Below the pieces are notes generated by a model. It searched no databases. It was not told the DNA's origin and saw only the letters and a program-made list of their open reading frames with translations. Of a stretch of DNA of 64,000 bases, positions 40,440-51,154 are shown one piece after another. This DNA comes from Pseudoips prasinana. Taxonomy: Eukaryota; Arthropoda; Insecta; Lepidoptera; Nolidae. A program made the position numbers and the translations under genes. Within the stretch, counting starts at the first letter, position 1, and each line of letters opens with the position of its first letter. The stretch covers positions 1,550,001 through 1,614,000 of the forward strand of contig OX621250.1 in assembly GCA_951640165.1 (NCBI GenBank), in the 5' to 3' direction.

Positions 40440-42250
40440 ACACAGTTTACCAACCGGAATAGCATTATTTCCTGTACAAAATGGAATCCATTAAACAGTC
40501 CGTGTAGTGTGAACGTTTACTACAACCTTGCAGCACGCAGGGCATCACTGACATCTTTCCGATTTTTTCTCTATCCCAGAACTTAATCTTACTTATTAAT
40601 GTTTACTCTGTCAGGTAGAGAAAAATAGAGCCAAAGAACGCAATGCTTCAGCTGACTTAAAATGTTTAAAAGTATCAGCTTCTAGGAAATACCTACTCCT
40701 CTTGACTTTAAGGTTTTTAGTTTGTTTAAATATGCAATAATAAATAATGCTTATCTTTTATAGATAGTGACTTTTCGCACCTTTTGCCTAGCAAATTCAC
40801 ATCATAAATTAACTAAAGTTTATTATGAAATTAGGACTTTGTAATAGGTCACATTTAGTTAAGAATCAAAATTAAAGATATTTCCTAATACCTACTTAAT
40901 ATAGATAAATTACACTAAAAAAAACAAATAATTTACTTGAGTCGGAATTCCAGGCACGACCTCTGGCTTTGCAGTCAGAGTGAAGAACCATTAGGGTCAG
41001 CTTTTGATAAGTTCAGTTGTTCTAAAAGTGGATACTATGGAAGTAATCTACTGTATGCTCTGCGTTGTGCAAATTTAGCCAGGTTTGACTAAACTCATCA
41101 CATACTAGCTGTTTTGTACAGAACTTTATAGAATAAAAAATAAAAAAAGACAGGATATGTACTCTATTTTCTCTATAATGTCACACATATTTATATATAT
41201 TTGAGCTCACGAGGTGTTTTATGGTATTTTTAAAGAAAAGATTATCACCAATATCGGGAAGTAGGTGGTGATTGCTTTAATTATTTTTCAAGGAACGAAG
41301 GTCTAAGGTACTCCAGGACTGGTCAAAGACTGATGCAGTTTTCAACTGACCTCTCTCGTGTTGAGTCAGCTTAACTCATAGCATTGGAACTGGAGTATAA
41401 AGGAAAATACAGTATCTATATAGACATTTGAGCACTTTAATATGGCTCACGCAGATTGCAAGTCACCTTTAAGAATAATCTCTCAATCTCTTAAATATCC
41501 GAAGGAAATTAAACACATAATAGTTCGCTGGTAAAAGGAGAAACTATGGTTTATTTAAATGGGCAAAACTGTGAACTGACATTGACGTATCAAATTTTAC
41601 AATAGCACAAGAATTTTGAATATAAAGTGTTCCAAAAAAGGTTCCTTTCGTAACACCATCATTGCCGAAATTCAACCAGCATGCCATTAAATATTCGAGG
41701 TTAGTTTTGTTACATACTAGTATACCTATCCTAACTCACTATAACACAGTGCACCCAAGCCTAAACATTATGTTGCTATGCAAGCAAATGTATTGGTAGC
41801 GCTGGCGATACAATACGGTGCTCTTGGTATATAGCTTTACGAAACCCGATGACGCGGAATACCTAGTGTATTGGTCTTTATGTAGTAGAGCCACCGGCCA
41901 AATTCCTGCTACGGTGCCCATTTATAATGGAGACTTGTCAAGTGAGTACGCCATATTATAGTGAAGGATCCCTTGCCCCTTGTGCGCTGGACAGGCTCAG
42001 CCTAGTGCAGGGAGATTTGTATTTTCATATTTATATTGGCAATAAAAATTTGTACGCTTTATTGTAACAACTCTGTATTAACGTGTTAATTCTTGGTTAA
42101 TAAAGTTCTATTGTACTGAAGGAGAATGCAAAAGCATTTTCTGGTCATTTTTATAATCTGATATGACAGGTATCCGACGGGATTAGGAAGAAATATGGAG
42201 CAGGAGTGGAGTAGCTTTTACGCGTTCTCCTTGGCCCGGGGATAGAACAG
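40440..42250. other. No recognised gene or repeat
   Basis: About 1.8 kb of AT-rich DNA. No supported reading frame. The segment 40920-41000 (GGAATTCCAGGCACGACCTC, TGGCTTTGCAGTCAGAG) faintly resembles a minus-strand tRNA-like SINE head. Confidence 0.4.
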
Positions 42251-42254
42251 GTCT

Positions 42255-42392
42255 TCCTGACTCCGAGCTGTTGTTTGTTATTTCTTTTTACAGAAAAACT
42301 GATACCAATTTTTACTCGATTCGGGATTCAAACCTATGACTACATTAACAGCGCTTAAAAACGCTACTGCTAGACCAGTAAGACAGCTATAC
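42255..42392 (-). mobile_element. SINE family S7, decayed
   Basis: TTCTTTTTACAGAAAAACTG, TCGATTCGGGATTCAAACCT (B-box region on the minus strand) and CGCTACTGCTAGACCAGTAA (head) follow the order of 21830-22023, with many substitutions. Confidence 0.65.
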
Positions 42393-42394
42393 TG

Positions 42395-43087
42395 CATTTA
42401 AATTTGTACAATTAAAGTATAGTAACATCTCTCTGTCCCTCAAAAACTCAAAATACTCTCAACTTAAATATAAATCTCCTCACAATAAACTTCTATATCG
42501 AAGTACAAAGAGAACAAGTCTTAAAAAGCTGTTTGTTCCTCCTTCTAGTAAGCGAGACTGAATGCTCTAACTAAGTTAAAACTTGGCACAGTGAAATATT
42601 CACAATGTTGCTTTGTCTGTCCGTGCGTCCATTCTTCGGGTATAATTGGGAATGGTACATTACGAGACTTGAGAATTCGACTTTGTGGAGGAGCTTTCCG
42701 TCCGTTCCGGAATTGTACGAAATCATTAGGGCGATCTGACAAAATTATTTTACGACTATTTTCTAAGTATAGGAATATCTAAACTGCTATAAAGAATTTT
42801 AGGCCATACCATTTGATGAACAACCTGAAAGTAAATTAACAACACAAGCTTAAATTTAGAAGTGCTAAAATGAATAAAAACTAAGTAATTAGTTTTAGTA
42901 CTTTGCATGTGGGTAGTTCAAGTGCCAACACCAAAAAATTGTGCTCTGTTATTTATTTTAATTTAAATATCTTACTTACATTTAATTATGTTTAATTAGT
43001 GGTATAGTTAATCTATAACCTCTACTGCACTCACTAAAAACAACATTCTCCTGTTAACACTCACTTTCACCATAACAACAATTGAAG
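42395..43087. other. Unassigned; may include the LINE-B 5' end
   Basis: No recognised gene. The last 100 bases lead directly to the LINE-B ORF1 start codon and may be its 5' UTR. The element's 5' boundary is not visible. Confidence 0.35.
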
Positions 43088-43810
43088 ATGGATGTGTACA
43101 CAAAGCTCTCTGAACAAATGGAGGAGATGTCAAAATCATTGAATAGCAGGATGGCCCAACATGAGGTTGAACTGAAGGCTGCAGTTAGCTCTGAAGTTTC
43201 TCACAAAACAATTGCAATTTTGTCACGGGAGTTTACAGACTTCAAAACCTTTGTCTGTAAGACACTTGATGCACTAAGGAGTCAAGTTGAACTTTTGAGT
43301 TTGGGGCTGGACCGTCACGAAATGGCATCTCGTAGGAAAGTGTTGCTGCTACACGGTGTTACTGAAGATGAGGATCCATTGCCCACAGTCGTGAGTATTT
43401 TAACTGAGAAGATGCAACTGGCCGAACTAACTTCTACAGATATAGCTGTCTGTCATCGCCTCGGAGCCAACAAGAGCAAGCCTCGGCCTGTCCTGATCCG
43501 CTTTCACCAGTACACACGGAGGAGTGAAGTTTGGAACGCCAAGACCATGCTGAAGGGTTCGGGTTATACACTCTCGGAGTTCCTGACAAAACCGCCACAC
43601 AGAGTCTTTATGGATGCGCGCAGAAGTTATGGCCAAAAACAGGTCTGGACATCAGCAGGTTTGATCATAATCCAGCTAGCAGGCCAATCGAAGCGGAAGA
43701 TCGAATCGTGCGATGCTGCTAAGGGAGCCGAGAAGGGAAAGTCTCTGCAAGACACCGGCAAAGGTGCAAACACATCTACAGCTACGAGATCCCGCAGGCC
43801 GGCGAAATAA
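43088..43810 (+). CDS. LINE-B ORF1-like protein: coiled coil and RRM-like domain
   Basis: 240 residues from the ATG at 43088 (an upstream TTG is in frame but unlikely to be used). Residues about 1-75 form a heptad-patterned coiled coil (LSEQMEEMSKSLNSRM onward). Residues about 83-190 look like the RRM-type fold of L1-like ORF1 proteins: RRKVLLLHGVTED, VCHRLGANKSKPRPVLIRF, SEVWNAKTMLKGSGYTL, then a C-terminal-domain-like stretch FMDARRSYGQKQVWTSAGLI. The basic C-terminus (SRRPAK) may aid RNA binding. It would package the retrotransposon RNA. The frame is intact. It is followed by 435 bp of non-coding sequence before the endonuclease ORF, so whether it belongs to the same element is inferred. 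Confidence 0.75.
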   Translation: MDVYTKLSEQMEEMSKSLNSRMAQHEVELKAAVSSEVSHKTIAILSREFTDFKTFVCKTLDALRSQVELLSLGLDRHEMASRRKVLLLHGVTEDEDPLPTVVSILTEKMQLAELTSTDIAVCHRLGANKSKPRPVLIRFHQYTRRSEVWNAKTMLKGSGYTLSEFLTKPPHRVFMDARRSYGQKQVWTSAGLIIIQLAGQSKRKIESCDAAKGAEKGKSLQDTGKGANTSTATRSRRPAK

Positions 43811-44245
43811 AATCTTCCGAGGTAGCTTTCCGACAATGTTTTGAACTACACTCATTGGTAGCATTATATAGTATGTCTCATTCTTAATTTACCACGTTAA
43901 TATTGTATTCTTCCAGTAATTTGACGGTATTTAAGATATGTATGCAAATAACTTGGAGGTAAATAATTATGCGTTCCGTGTAGAAATAACAACTATGACA
44001 TTGACATTTTAACAATTTTGTTTCATCGACTATCAAATGTCAATCATACCCTGTGAGACTGCGGTTTTTGGCGCTTATCGTTACGGAACTGCACTGTTTA
44101 TCCAATATTTTGTTGTTCGGTTTTATTTTTATATTTTTTTTTAGTACAAGGAGTGTGTAGGGGTTATTATTGTTTAGTTTTATTTTGTTTTATATTTGTT
44201 ATTTTATTACGCATTTATAGTATTGATATTATTATTTAGTTTATT
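43811..44245 (+). other. Spacer between LINE-B ORFs
   Basis: 435 bases without a reading frame. It is unusually long for an inter-ORF gap, so it may hold the 3' UTR of one element and the 5' UTR of another. A (TTTTA)-rich stretch precedes the next ORF. Confidence 0.45.
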
Positions 44246-45247
44246 ATGTCTGCCAGTAGCGATTACGACGATTTTCTTTCATGTTCTTCTTCCTCTACGT
44301 CTGAACACTACGCTAGTGCTTTTATTGATGATGAATCACTTCAACTGCGCGACCAGCTCTATTCACACCTTTCATTTTCGTCATCTAAATGTTTTAATGC
44401 GGTACATATAAATGCTCAAAGCATTCACGCTCATTACCCTGACCTTCTGTCATCTTTTGACTCTGACCTCATTCATGCTATTCTTGTTTCTGAAACATTT
44501 CTTAAACCTGCACTTCCTTCGAAACAGTATGCTATACCTGGCTATAAGCTAGTGCGCAATGACAGAACTGGAAAGGGGTGTGGTGGAGTGGCTATCTATT
44601 TACGCATGGATTTCAAGCATAAGGTGGTCGACAAGTCTCCAAGTGATTATTCAAAATTTGCCGAAAATCTTTTTATCGAAATTGCCGTTAATCATTCGAA
44701 AATGCTTTTGGGGGTGTATTATAGTCCATCATGCCATATCGACTACTTCTCTTCTTTCGAATCTAAACTGGAAAATCTTGCGCCCCAATATGATAACGTA
44801 ATAATCCTTGGAGACTTTAACACCTGTTTACTTAAGGATGATGCACGGAGTCGTAAGCTTCTTTCTCTGATTTCTTCGGTCAACATGCACATTCTACCAC
44901 TGGAAGCTACACATCATGTTCCTCACAGTTCTCCTTCTCTTTTAGATTTAATAATTGTATCCGACCTATCCAAAGTATCTTCTCATGGCCAGTTGCCGGC
45001 TTCCTTTTCCTATCATGATCTTGTATATCTATCATACAAAATTCGCTGCCCTCGACGTAAGTCTCAATTTCTCTTCATACGCAGCTTCAAAAATATTGTC
45101 CTGGACCGTTTGAGGGAGGATGCGGGCAGTATTGACTGGTTTCCTGTTTACAACGACGCCAACTGTAACGACTTGGACACAAAAGTTGCCATATTTACTC
45201 AGTTAATTTTAAATATATATAATTGCCATGCTCCGATAAAAAAGTGA
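44246..45247 (+). CDS. LINE-B ORF2, endonuclease part (ends at a frameshift)
   Basis: 333 residues. After a serine-rich leader (1-47) comes an apurinic-like endonuclease: HINAQSI (Asn56), LVSETFL (Glu83), GCGGVAIY, GVYYSP, ILGDFNT (Gly189-Asp190-Phe191-Asn192), LLDLIIVSD (232-240) and SYHDLVY (255-261, His257/Asp258). All catalytic positions seem present. The frame then runs toward the linker (LILNIYNCHAPIKK) and stops at TGA 45245-45247. The following RT is in the -1 frame, so the two ORFs would be one protein of about 995 residues if joined. In related elements they are a single ORF. Confidence 0.88.
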   Translation: MSASSDYDDFLSCSSSSTSEHYASAFIDDESLQLRDQLYSHLSFSSSKCFNAVHINAQSIHAHYPDLLSSFDSDLIHAILVSETFLKPALPSKQYAIPGYKLVRNDRTGKGCGGVAIYLRMDFKHKVVDKSPSDYSKFAENLFIEIAVNHSKMLLGVYYSPSCHIDYFSSFESKLENLAPQYDNVIILGDFNTCLLKDDARSRKLLSLISSVNMHILPLEATHHVPHSSPSLLDLIIVSDLSKVSSHGQLPASFSYHDLVYLSYKIRCPRRKSQFLFIRSFKNIVLDRLREDAGSIDWFPVYNDANCNDLDTKVAIFTQLILNIYNCHAPIKK

Positions 45248-47211
45248 GGGTTAAACATGTACCTGCACCATGGCTCTCCGATGAAATAAAAAAACTTATG
45301 TCTAAGCGTGACAAGGCCAAAAGACGATATAGAAAGGTTGCTTCCAATGAAAATTGGGACGTCTATAAAAAGCTCCGTAATCGCTGCAGTCGTATGTGTC
45401 GAGATGCTAAAAGACGCCACATACATAACTCCATTAATAATCTTAGCACTACAAAAGTATGGCAATTTCTAAAATCACTTGGTGTTGGCAAAAGTGAAAA
45501 TGGCAGTGTTACAGCTGTCGATCTCAATGCCCTCAATACTCACTTTTCACAGCCACCAGTCGCATTGAGTGCCACCACCAAATCTTCAACTCTTAGATAC
45601 CTCTCTAACCTTTCAATGCCAGATTGTACTTCTTTCTCTTTTACAGCAGTTACTGAGCGAGATATCAAAAACTCCTTCCGATCTATATCCACCAAAGCTG
45701 TAGGAGTTGACGGGCTCCAGCTACAGATGATCTCCCTTATCCTAGAGGAACTTGCTCCTATCATAACTCACCTTATTAATTTCTCCCTGGAGACAAGTTC
45801 CTTCCCTTCTATTTGGAAAAAAGCCCTTATCCTACCGCTTCCTAAATCAGCCAATCCTTCTTCCTTATCCCATTACCGACCAATTTCTATCCTTCCTATC
45901 CTATCCAAAGTCCTTGAAAGTATTGTGAACCAGCAACTCTCACGGTATCTCTCTTCCAAAGGCCTGCTGAGCCCTTTCCAATCAGGTTTCCGCCCTGGCC
46001 ATAGTACTGCTACAGCTCTGGTCAAAATAACAGATGACATCCGTTTGGCCATGGAGCGGAAATCACTAACGGTCATGGTGTTACTGGATTTCAGCAGCGC
46101 CTTTAATTCAGTTGACTTTGACATCCTTCTCGGTATCCTATCCTCTCTAAATATCTCGTCTTCAGTAATTGTGTGGTTTGAATCTTATCTTCGAGGGCGC
46201 TCGCAGTCGGTCCGTCACGACGAGGCTACCTCCGAGTGGTGTAATCTTACTGCAGGTGTTCCTCAAGGTGGCATACTCTCTCCTCTTCTCTTCTCGGTAT
46301 TTATTAATGCTATTACCAAAATTATCTCTTCTAATTACCATCTTTACGCAGACGACTTGCAGATTTATCGTCACTTTAAAGTGGAGGATTTTAGTTTAGC
46401 CATAGCTGCCATCAATAGTGATCTTGGTAACATTAGCGATTGGGCCAAAAGCTTTGGCCTTCTGTTAAACCCATCTAAGTCACAAGCTCTCATTATTGGT
46501 GGCCAGTACATGCTTAACACAATAGTAAATATATGTCCACCTCCAGTAATTTACGATGACGTTCCCATTACTTATTCCAAGTGTGCCAAAAACCTTGGGA
46601 TATTTATTGACTGCACCTTATCATGGTCCGAACACGTTGCAGAAGTAAGCAGGAGAGTATACTGTTCATTTCAGTCCCTAAAACGGCTTCAGAAGTTCTT
46701 GCCTTTTCGCACTAAAATTTACCTTGCTCAATCACTTCTACTTCCTCTTCTGGACTATGCCGATGTCTGTTTCCTGGATGCAAATGAAGAACTTCTCAAC
46801 AAGCTCGAACGTCTACAGAATTTATGTATCCGATTCATTTACGGCCTCCGAAAGTATGACCACGTGTCCGAGTTTCGGTCGCAGTTGAATTGGCTACCTA
46901 TTCGGAGACGTCGAAATTGTCATATTCTATCATTCCTCTATTCTATCCTTCATAACCCCAATGCTCCCACATATCTCCGTGAACGCTTTGAGTATTTAGT
47001 CCCGCGAGAAAAAATCTGTCGTTCAACTACTTCACTTCTACTTCGAATGTCTTCTCACTCCTCAAGCCGGTATGACGGATCATTTACTGTTCAAGCAGTG
47101 CGTTTGTGGAATGCCCTTCCACATTCAATTCGCGCTACAACATCTCTTGACGTGTTTAAGAGAAAGACAAAAGAACACTTCTTTCAATTAACTAAGCAGG
47201 CAGGCAGTTAA
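45223..47211 (+). CDS. LINE-B ORF2, reverse transcriptase part
   Basis: An open frame of 662 codons with no stop. The first 7 codons overlap the endonuclease ORF. The natural product starts by continuation from it at about 45244, since the only upstream start would be a TTG. The RT has LPKSANPSSLSHYRPISILP, SGFRPGHSTATAL, motif A LLDFSSAF (Asp289), AGVPQGGILSP (345-354) and catalytic YADD (375-378). The C-terminal part has LNWLPIRRRR and FTVQAVRLWNALP, as in CR1/Jockey-superfamily LINEs. It copies the element RNA at the nicked target. No RNase H domain is seen. The frame is intact, so the element is young apart from the frameshift. Confidence 0.9.
   Translation: MPCSDKKVRVKHVPAPWLSDEIKKLMSKRDKAKRRYRKVASNENWDVYKKLRNRCSRMCRDAKRRHIHNSINNLSTTKVWQFLKSLGVGKSENGSVTAVDLNALNTHFSQPPVALSATTKSSTLRYLSNLSMPDCTSFSFTAVTERDIKNSFRSISTKAVGVDGLQLQMISLILEELAPIITHLINFSLETSSFPSIWKKALILPLPKSANPSSLSHYRPISILPILSKVLESIVNQQLSRYLSSKGLLSPFQSGFRPGHSTATALVKITDDIRLAMERKSLTVMVLLDFSSAFNSVDFDILLGILSSLNISSSVIVWFESYLRGRSQSVRHDEATSEWCNLTAGVPQGGILSPLLFSVFINAITKIISSNYHLYADDLQIYRHFKVEDFSLAIAAINSDLGNISDWAKSFGLLLNPSKSQALIIGGQYMLNTIVNICPPPVIYDDVPITYSKCAKNLGIFIDCTLSWSEHVAEVSRRVYCSFQSLKRLQKFLPFRTKIYLAQSLLLPLLDYADVCFLDANEELLNKLERLQNLCIRFIYGLRKYDHVSEFRSQLNWLPIRRRRNCHILSFLYSILHNPNAPTYLRERFEYLVPREKICRSTTSLLLRMSSHSSSRYDGSFTVQAVRLWNALPHSIRATTSLDVFKRKTKEHFFQLTKQAGS
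45238..45247 (+). promoter_or_regulatory. Possible -1 frameshift site A AAA AAG, then TGA
   Basis: In the endonuclease frame the codons read ATA AAA AAG TGA. The heptamer at 45238-45244 fits X XXY YYZ, and a slip of -1 there continues GTG AGG GTT into the RT frame (VRVKH). The simplest alternative is the loss of one A from a run of seven. Downstream structure was not evaluated. Confidence 0.4.
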
Positions 47212-47234
47212 TATTTATGTGTATATTATATGTT

Positions 47235-47266
<32 letters not shown>

Positions 47267-47552
47267 TATTTAATTAGGTATGTAGTTACGAAAGTAACTT
47301 AGTATGTAGTATTAGTAAGCAGGTTTATGTATATATTTATTTACCACTGGTAAATTCTGTTTTGTTATTATTTTTAAGTTTAATTGTTGTGCACTGTTTC
47401 TAACCCATCTCATATAAGCTCTCACTCTGACAAAGGTTTGCTGGAAGAGAACTCATAGTTGAGTTAAGCTCGCCTGTTTACATGCTAGCTCTAATGTTTT
47501 ATATAAATATGTATTTCTGTGTGCAATAAAGAATAAATAAATAAATAAATAA
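47212..47552 (+). other. LINE-B 3' UTR and (AATA)n tail
   Basis: Begins after the RT stop. It contains an (AT)n microsatellite (about 47239-47264), GGTTTGCTGGAAGAGAAC, then CAATAAAG and (AATA)n. The GCTGGAAGA block and tail type are shared with the fragment at 39560-39985. Confidence 0.7.
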
Positions 47553-47569
47553 TATTTTTATAACATTAG

Positions 47570-47760
47570 CTGTGCCCCCGGTTTCACCTTTGTTAAACTA
47601 TATACATTCTAGTCTATGTGCTACTCAGATGTATAAGCTTTATTATTATGAAGTTTCACCAAAATCCGCTCCGTAGTTGTTGCGTGTAAAGTAACAAACA
47701 TTCATCAATCCTCATAAACTTTCACATGTGTAATATTAGAATGAATAGGAATAATATTAG
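47570..47760 (-). mobile_element. Decayed Helitron, H2 type
   Basis: TTAGCTGTGCCCCCGGTTTC (reverse of a CTAG-type 3' end, with CT changed to TT), AGTTTCACCAAAATCCGCTC, GTTGCGTGTAAAGTAACAAA and AACTTTCACATGTGTAATAT TAG at the other end. Order as in 55400-55583. Confidence 0.55.
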
Positions 47761-47764
47761 TAGG

Positions 47765-48650
47765 ATATCGTCAGATTATCGTATATATCGTATGCCCATA
47801 TAGTTGGTCATAGTCTTGGTGGGCTTTGTTTACATGAAATGCATGTTTAGAAAGTGTTCCCTAATACAGAGATTTATATTCCTAATGAAGACGAAGTTTT
47901 TAAAAATCAGAATAAAATTGTTCAGAAAAAAAAACAAAAATATAATAAAATAACAATCGCGCAATCTAGCGACTTATTGTTGCTTTTTTATGTTTTACTT
48001 CAGGGTATACCTTAGAGTACGCCTACACTCAACAATGAGTAGATATGGGCAGAATAGATGGATCAAATATTTCCATACGAATTTCAAACAAATCGTGGAG
48101 TTGTTTTAGTGTGATTAAAGAATAATTCTAGTTAGTTTAGAACGATCTTATAAACTATAATTATAAATTAAATTAATAAAATAACTTTAATTATGTGCTA
48201 ATATTCAAGTAAATATCGTTTCAATTAAATTCTATAAACCAAAATATATACAATAATATTCAATGGACGCCTCGAACCCCCTTTCAACTTTTTAATAAAT
48301 ACAGACATAAACATATTTTATCGTTTAACTGTAATACAAAAACACAGTGGTCTAACAATATTTTTGTGGACAAAATATCGCACTAAATCACACCGGGTCG
48401 TTGAGTACGGTTACCACCGTAATTAGTTTTTTTTGTCCCCACTGTGCAATATTTTAACATTGCCGACCGCATCCGTAATAATTTTTCAATTAAAATTCAT
48501 TTTTGTCATAAAATATTCTGCACTCGTGTTGAAAATTAAAATGTATGTGTTGTTAAAAAGGTAATTACGTTAATATATTGTTGTTATTTTATTAGTGAGT
48601 TGAAATAAACACATAAATATAATACACGTTACAAATGAATTTTCTCATAT
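47765..48650. other. No recognised feature
   Basis: AT-rich; nothing supported. Confidence 0.4.
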
Positions 48651-48651
48651 T

Positions 48652-49085
48652 ATCATCATATCAGCTGGAAGATGTCCACCGCTGGACAAAGGCCTCCCCC
48701 CAAAGATCACTAAATTTTTTATGCTATCTGGATCCAGCAGTTTCCAGTAACCCTCACAAAATCATCTATTGACCTCTATATTGTAGTGGGCCCGCCCAAA
48801 TTGCATCTTCCGGTACATGGTCACCACTCAAGAACCTTTCTGCCTCAGCAGCTGTCACTACGAGGTACATGCCCCGCCCACTGCCTCTTCCGCTTGGCAA
48901 TTCTTCGGGCTATAGCGGTTGTTATTTACATAACAGTATTTCTGATACGATTTTGCAGGGCTACTCCGAGCATAGCCCTATCCTATGCTCTTTGGGTGAT
49001 ATTGAGCCTTTTTATGAAGCCTATAGCGAGTGACCTCTGTTCTATTCACGAGCGACCCACGCTAGTCGAAGACTTTGGACTTTAG
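48652..49085 (-). pseudogene. RTE-A C-terminal fragment, decayed
   Basis: CATCATATCAGCTGGAAGAT, GTCCACCGCTGGACAAAGGC, GCTATCTGGATCCAGCAG, TGCCTCAGCAGCTGTCACTA, then CCCTATCCTATGCTCTTTGG and AAGTCTTTGGACTTTAGAC. On the minus strand this is the same region as 13396-13842 (KVFD ... RAMERAML ... KLKWQWAGH ... end), with many frameshifts and stops. Confidence 0.8.
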
Positions 49086-49384
49086 ACACTACGGTATTCA
49101 AATGAATCTAGTTGATAATAGCTAAAGTTCACCAAACATTTTACTAGAGTTACCTGAAATCCATCTTTGTGGTCATTATGAAATGTGCAACGTACCTGAA
49201 AAGAATAAATACATAATTAGAAGTTTATTTTGATAATTTTAGTATCTGCTAAACTAGTGCTACTATTATTAACTATAATAACTAATTTATTATAGTTTCG
49301 TACGAGTAGCGGTCACCTCTAGTTTCAAAGTTATTCAAGTGCCCATGATTCCTCTGATATCAACTTATTTTTAATCACTTCAGC

Positions 49385-49868
49385 TCGATTCAACAGCTAA
49401 ACATGCCCTCGGTTAAACGGACACGCTTAGAAATTAAACCACTTTAGCTCGAATATATAAAAGTCTAGTTGTCATAATATAGGCTTTGCCTAGTTTGGGA
49501 TAAGGTGGCAATGTGTTATTCGTCCAAGATATTTATATATATTTAGTCTATATAATTTTACAGGCAGGGCTGAGCATTCATTCACTCAAAAAGCAGCCCG
49601 ACTAGGGAAGTACCTCCACCTTACAGAAGACATTCCTTAATAATAACATTAATAATTTTAATGTTATATCTCTGCGTGTGAGTAAGATCACCAGAACTCA
49701 TCGGGTAGGGGGAAGGGTCAGAAGCCTTGTTTGCTGACTCTTAAAGACCGGCAATGCACCCGCGACTCCTCTGGTGTTGTCTAGTGTCAACCATCTATGG
49801 ACACACCTCGAGCCTAGTTGCTTAACCTCACCGATTACTAACAGACCGGTAAAAGCATCTGGCTATGG
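49385..49868 (-). mobile_element. 5S-type SINE interrupted by S2 and D2 sequence
   Basis: The 3' body of the SINE (ATGCCCTCGGTTAAACGGAC, AGAAATTAAACCACTTTAGC) is at 49385-49444, and its 5S part (CCATCTATGGACACACCTCG, GCCTAGTTGCTTAACCTCAC, CAGACCGGTAAAAGCATCTG) at 49786-49865. Between are an S2 3' half (TAGTTTGGGATAAGGTGGCA, 49460-49540) and a D2 copy. In the uninterrupted copies the two SINE parts are adjacent. Confidence 0.7.
49560..49783 (-). mobile_element. Dispersed repeat D2
   Basis: AAAAGCAGCCCGACTAGGGA, AGTACCTCCACCTTACAGAA, GACATTCCTTAATAATAAC, CACCAGAACTCATCGGGTAG, GCAATGCACCCGCGACTCCT, CTGGTGTTGTCTAGTGTC. About 90 percent alike to 36960-37180 by eye. Confidence 0.7.
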
Positions 49869-49869
49869 G

Positions 49870-50720
49870 CAACAATCGAATTGTTGCACTCCTTTTTTGC
49901 AGTCGGTTAATAAAGGGGGTTGATTTGTATAATGATATCTCCTCCAACGAGCGGAATCACATTCGAGATAATTCCATGATAATATTTTTGCAGTGTGGTC
50001 CCATTAATTACACAAACACAACGGACGTCAGCAGCAGACGCAAAACCACACCACCCCGACCTAAACTATCATGGTACTAAAGATATTTTAAATGCATTTT
50101 ATTGCATAATGTAGTTTTTTTTAACAGCATTAGTATATATACTTTTGTTATACAGACAAATTTTATTGAAGTGTACCTAGATAATAACCTTTTTAATTAA
50201 TTTATTTTATTTTATGATTATAAATTATTTTTATTATTATAAATCTTTTGATTTTCATGAAAACATTGTTTGTTTAAATGAAACTTATTCAACATTTAAG
50301 GAAACTGTGTTTGGAGTTGGTAGCCCCGGATGGAGTTGACAGTGCCTGCCATATTGTGCCAGTATAAGTCGGTGATATTGGTTCGGGCAGTCGACGTGAA
50401 TGCTTAAGTCTCAATTAGATTTAAGCTCACGTGTTATTTAAATTGTTTTTGAAGTATATCTAATAAAAACAGTAATGCTGTTGTATTATGCATCCCGAGA
50501 TTTCTCAACGCCCACTATGGGTGAAAACCATAAAGAGATGCTGGATTATCCTCATGAACCGTTCGGCTGTGCTCCAATATACGAGTACAGTGTTGGCAAG
50601 GGTGGCTGATCAGAGTGGGCGTGTTCTTCATAGAAGATATTGTGTGGTCGCGGGTTCCGAGCAGCAAACAGATCTTGATAACACAATACATTTACTCTTC
50701 TAACTAGTCTAGGAACTTGA
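49870..50720. other. No recognised gene
   Basis: Frames of 71 codons at 49865 and 50488 have no recognised domains. Otherwise AT-rich. Confidence 0.35.
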
Positions 50721-50723
50721 ACT

Positions 50724-50920
50724 TGACTGCACGTGTGGCGCAGTGGCTAAGATAGTCACCTCGCCGCTTCGTGTCACGCGTGTTCCAGACGGACAAGTAT
50801 TTGTGTGACCCATAAATAGTTGTTCTGAATCTCGATGTAATTTGTGTCCGTCAATTATATGTTTGTAACGTACCCCGCGGCACAGATATCCTAGTGCGGA
50901 CGTTGTATAAAAAATGAAAA
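50724..50920 (+). mobile_element. SINE family S1
   Basis: Head GACTGCACGTGTGGCGCAGT, GGCTAAGATAGTCACCTCGC with a decayed B box, then GACAAGTATTTGTGTGACCC, AGTTGTTCTGAATCTCGATG, TACCCCGCGGCACAGAT and AGTGCGGACGTTG. Confidence 0.8.
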
Positions 50921-51154
50921 CTGCCTGTGTGAAGTACGTTATGCTAAAATATTTCAACTACTTGCCAAAACAGAATGTGCTTACTGAAAGATTGCGATTA
51001 GCTGTTTTAAAAACTGCTTTTTTATCGCAAATGACAAAATGCGAAAAATTGTTTGCAAAGTAATATGTAAGCAATAGTTTTGACCCCTACATACGTTTGT
51101 TTATGGAAATAATAAGCACATATGAAATAAACAAAATAATTTTATCTCATGAAA
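50921..51154. other. No recognised feature
   Basis: AT-rich flank of the foldback at 51155. Confidence 0.3.

Noticed and set aside
45223..45243. TTG at 45223 as start of a separate RT protein
   Set aside because: The first codons coincide with the linker of the endonuclease frame, and related LINEs have one continuous ORF2. A TTG start is unlikely in an insect.
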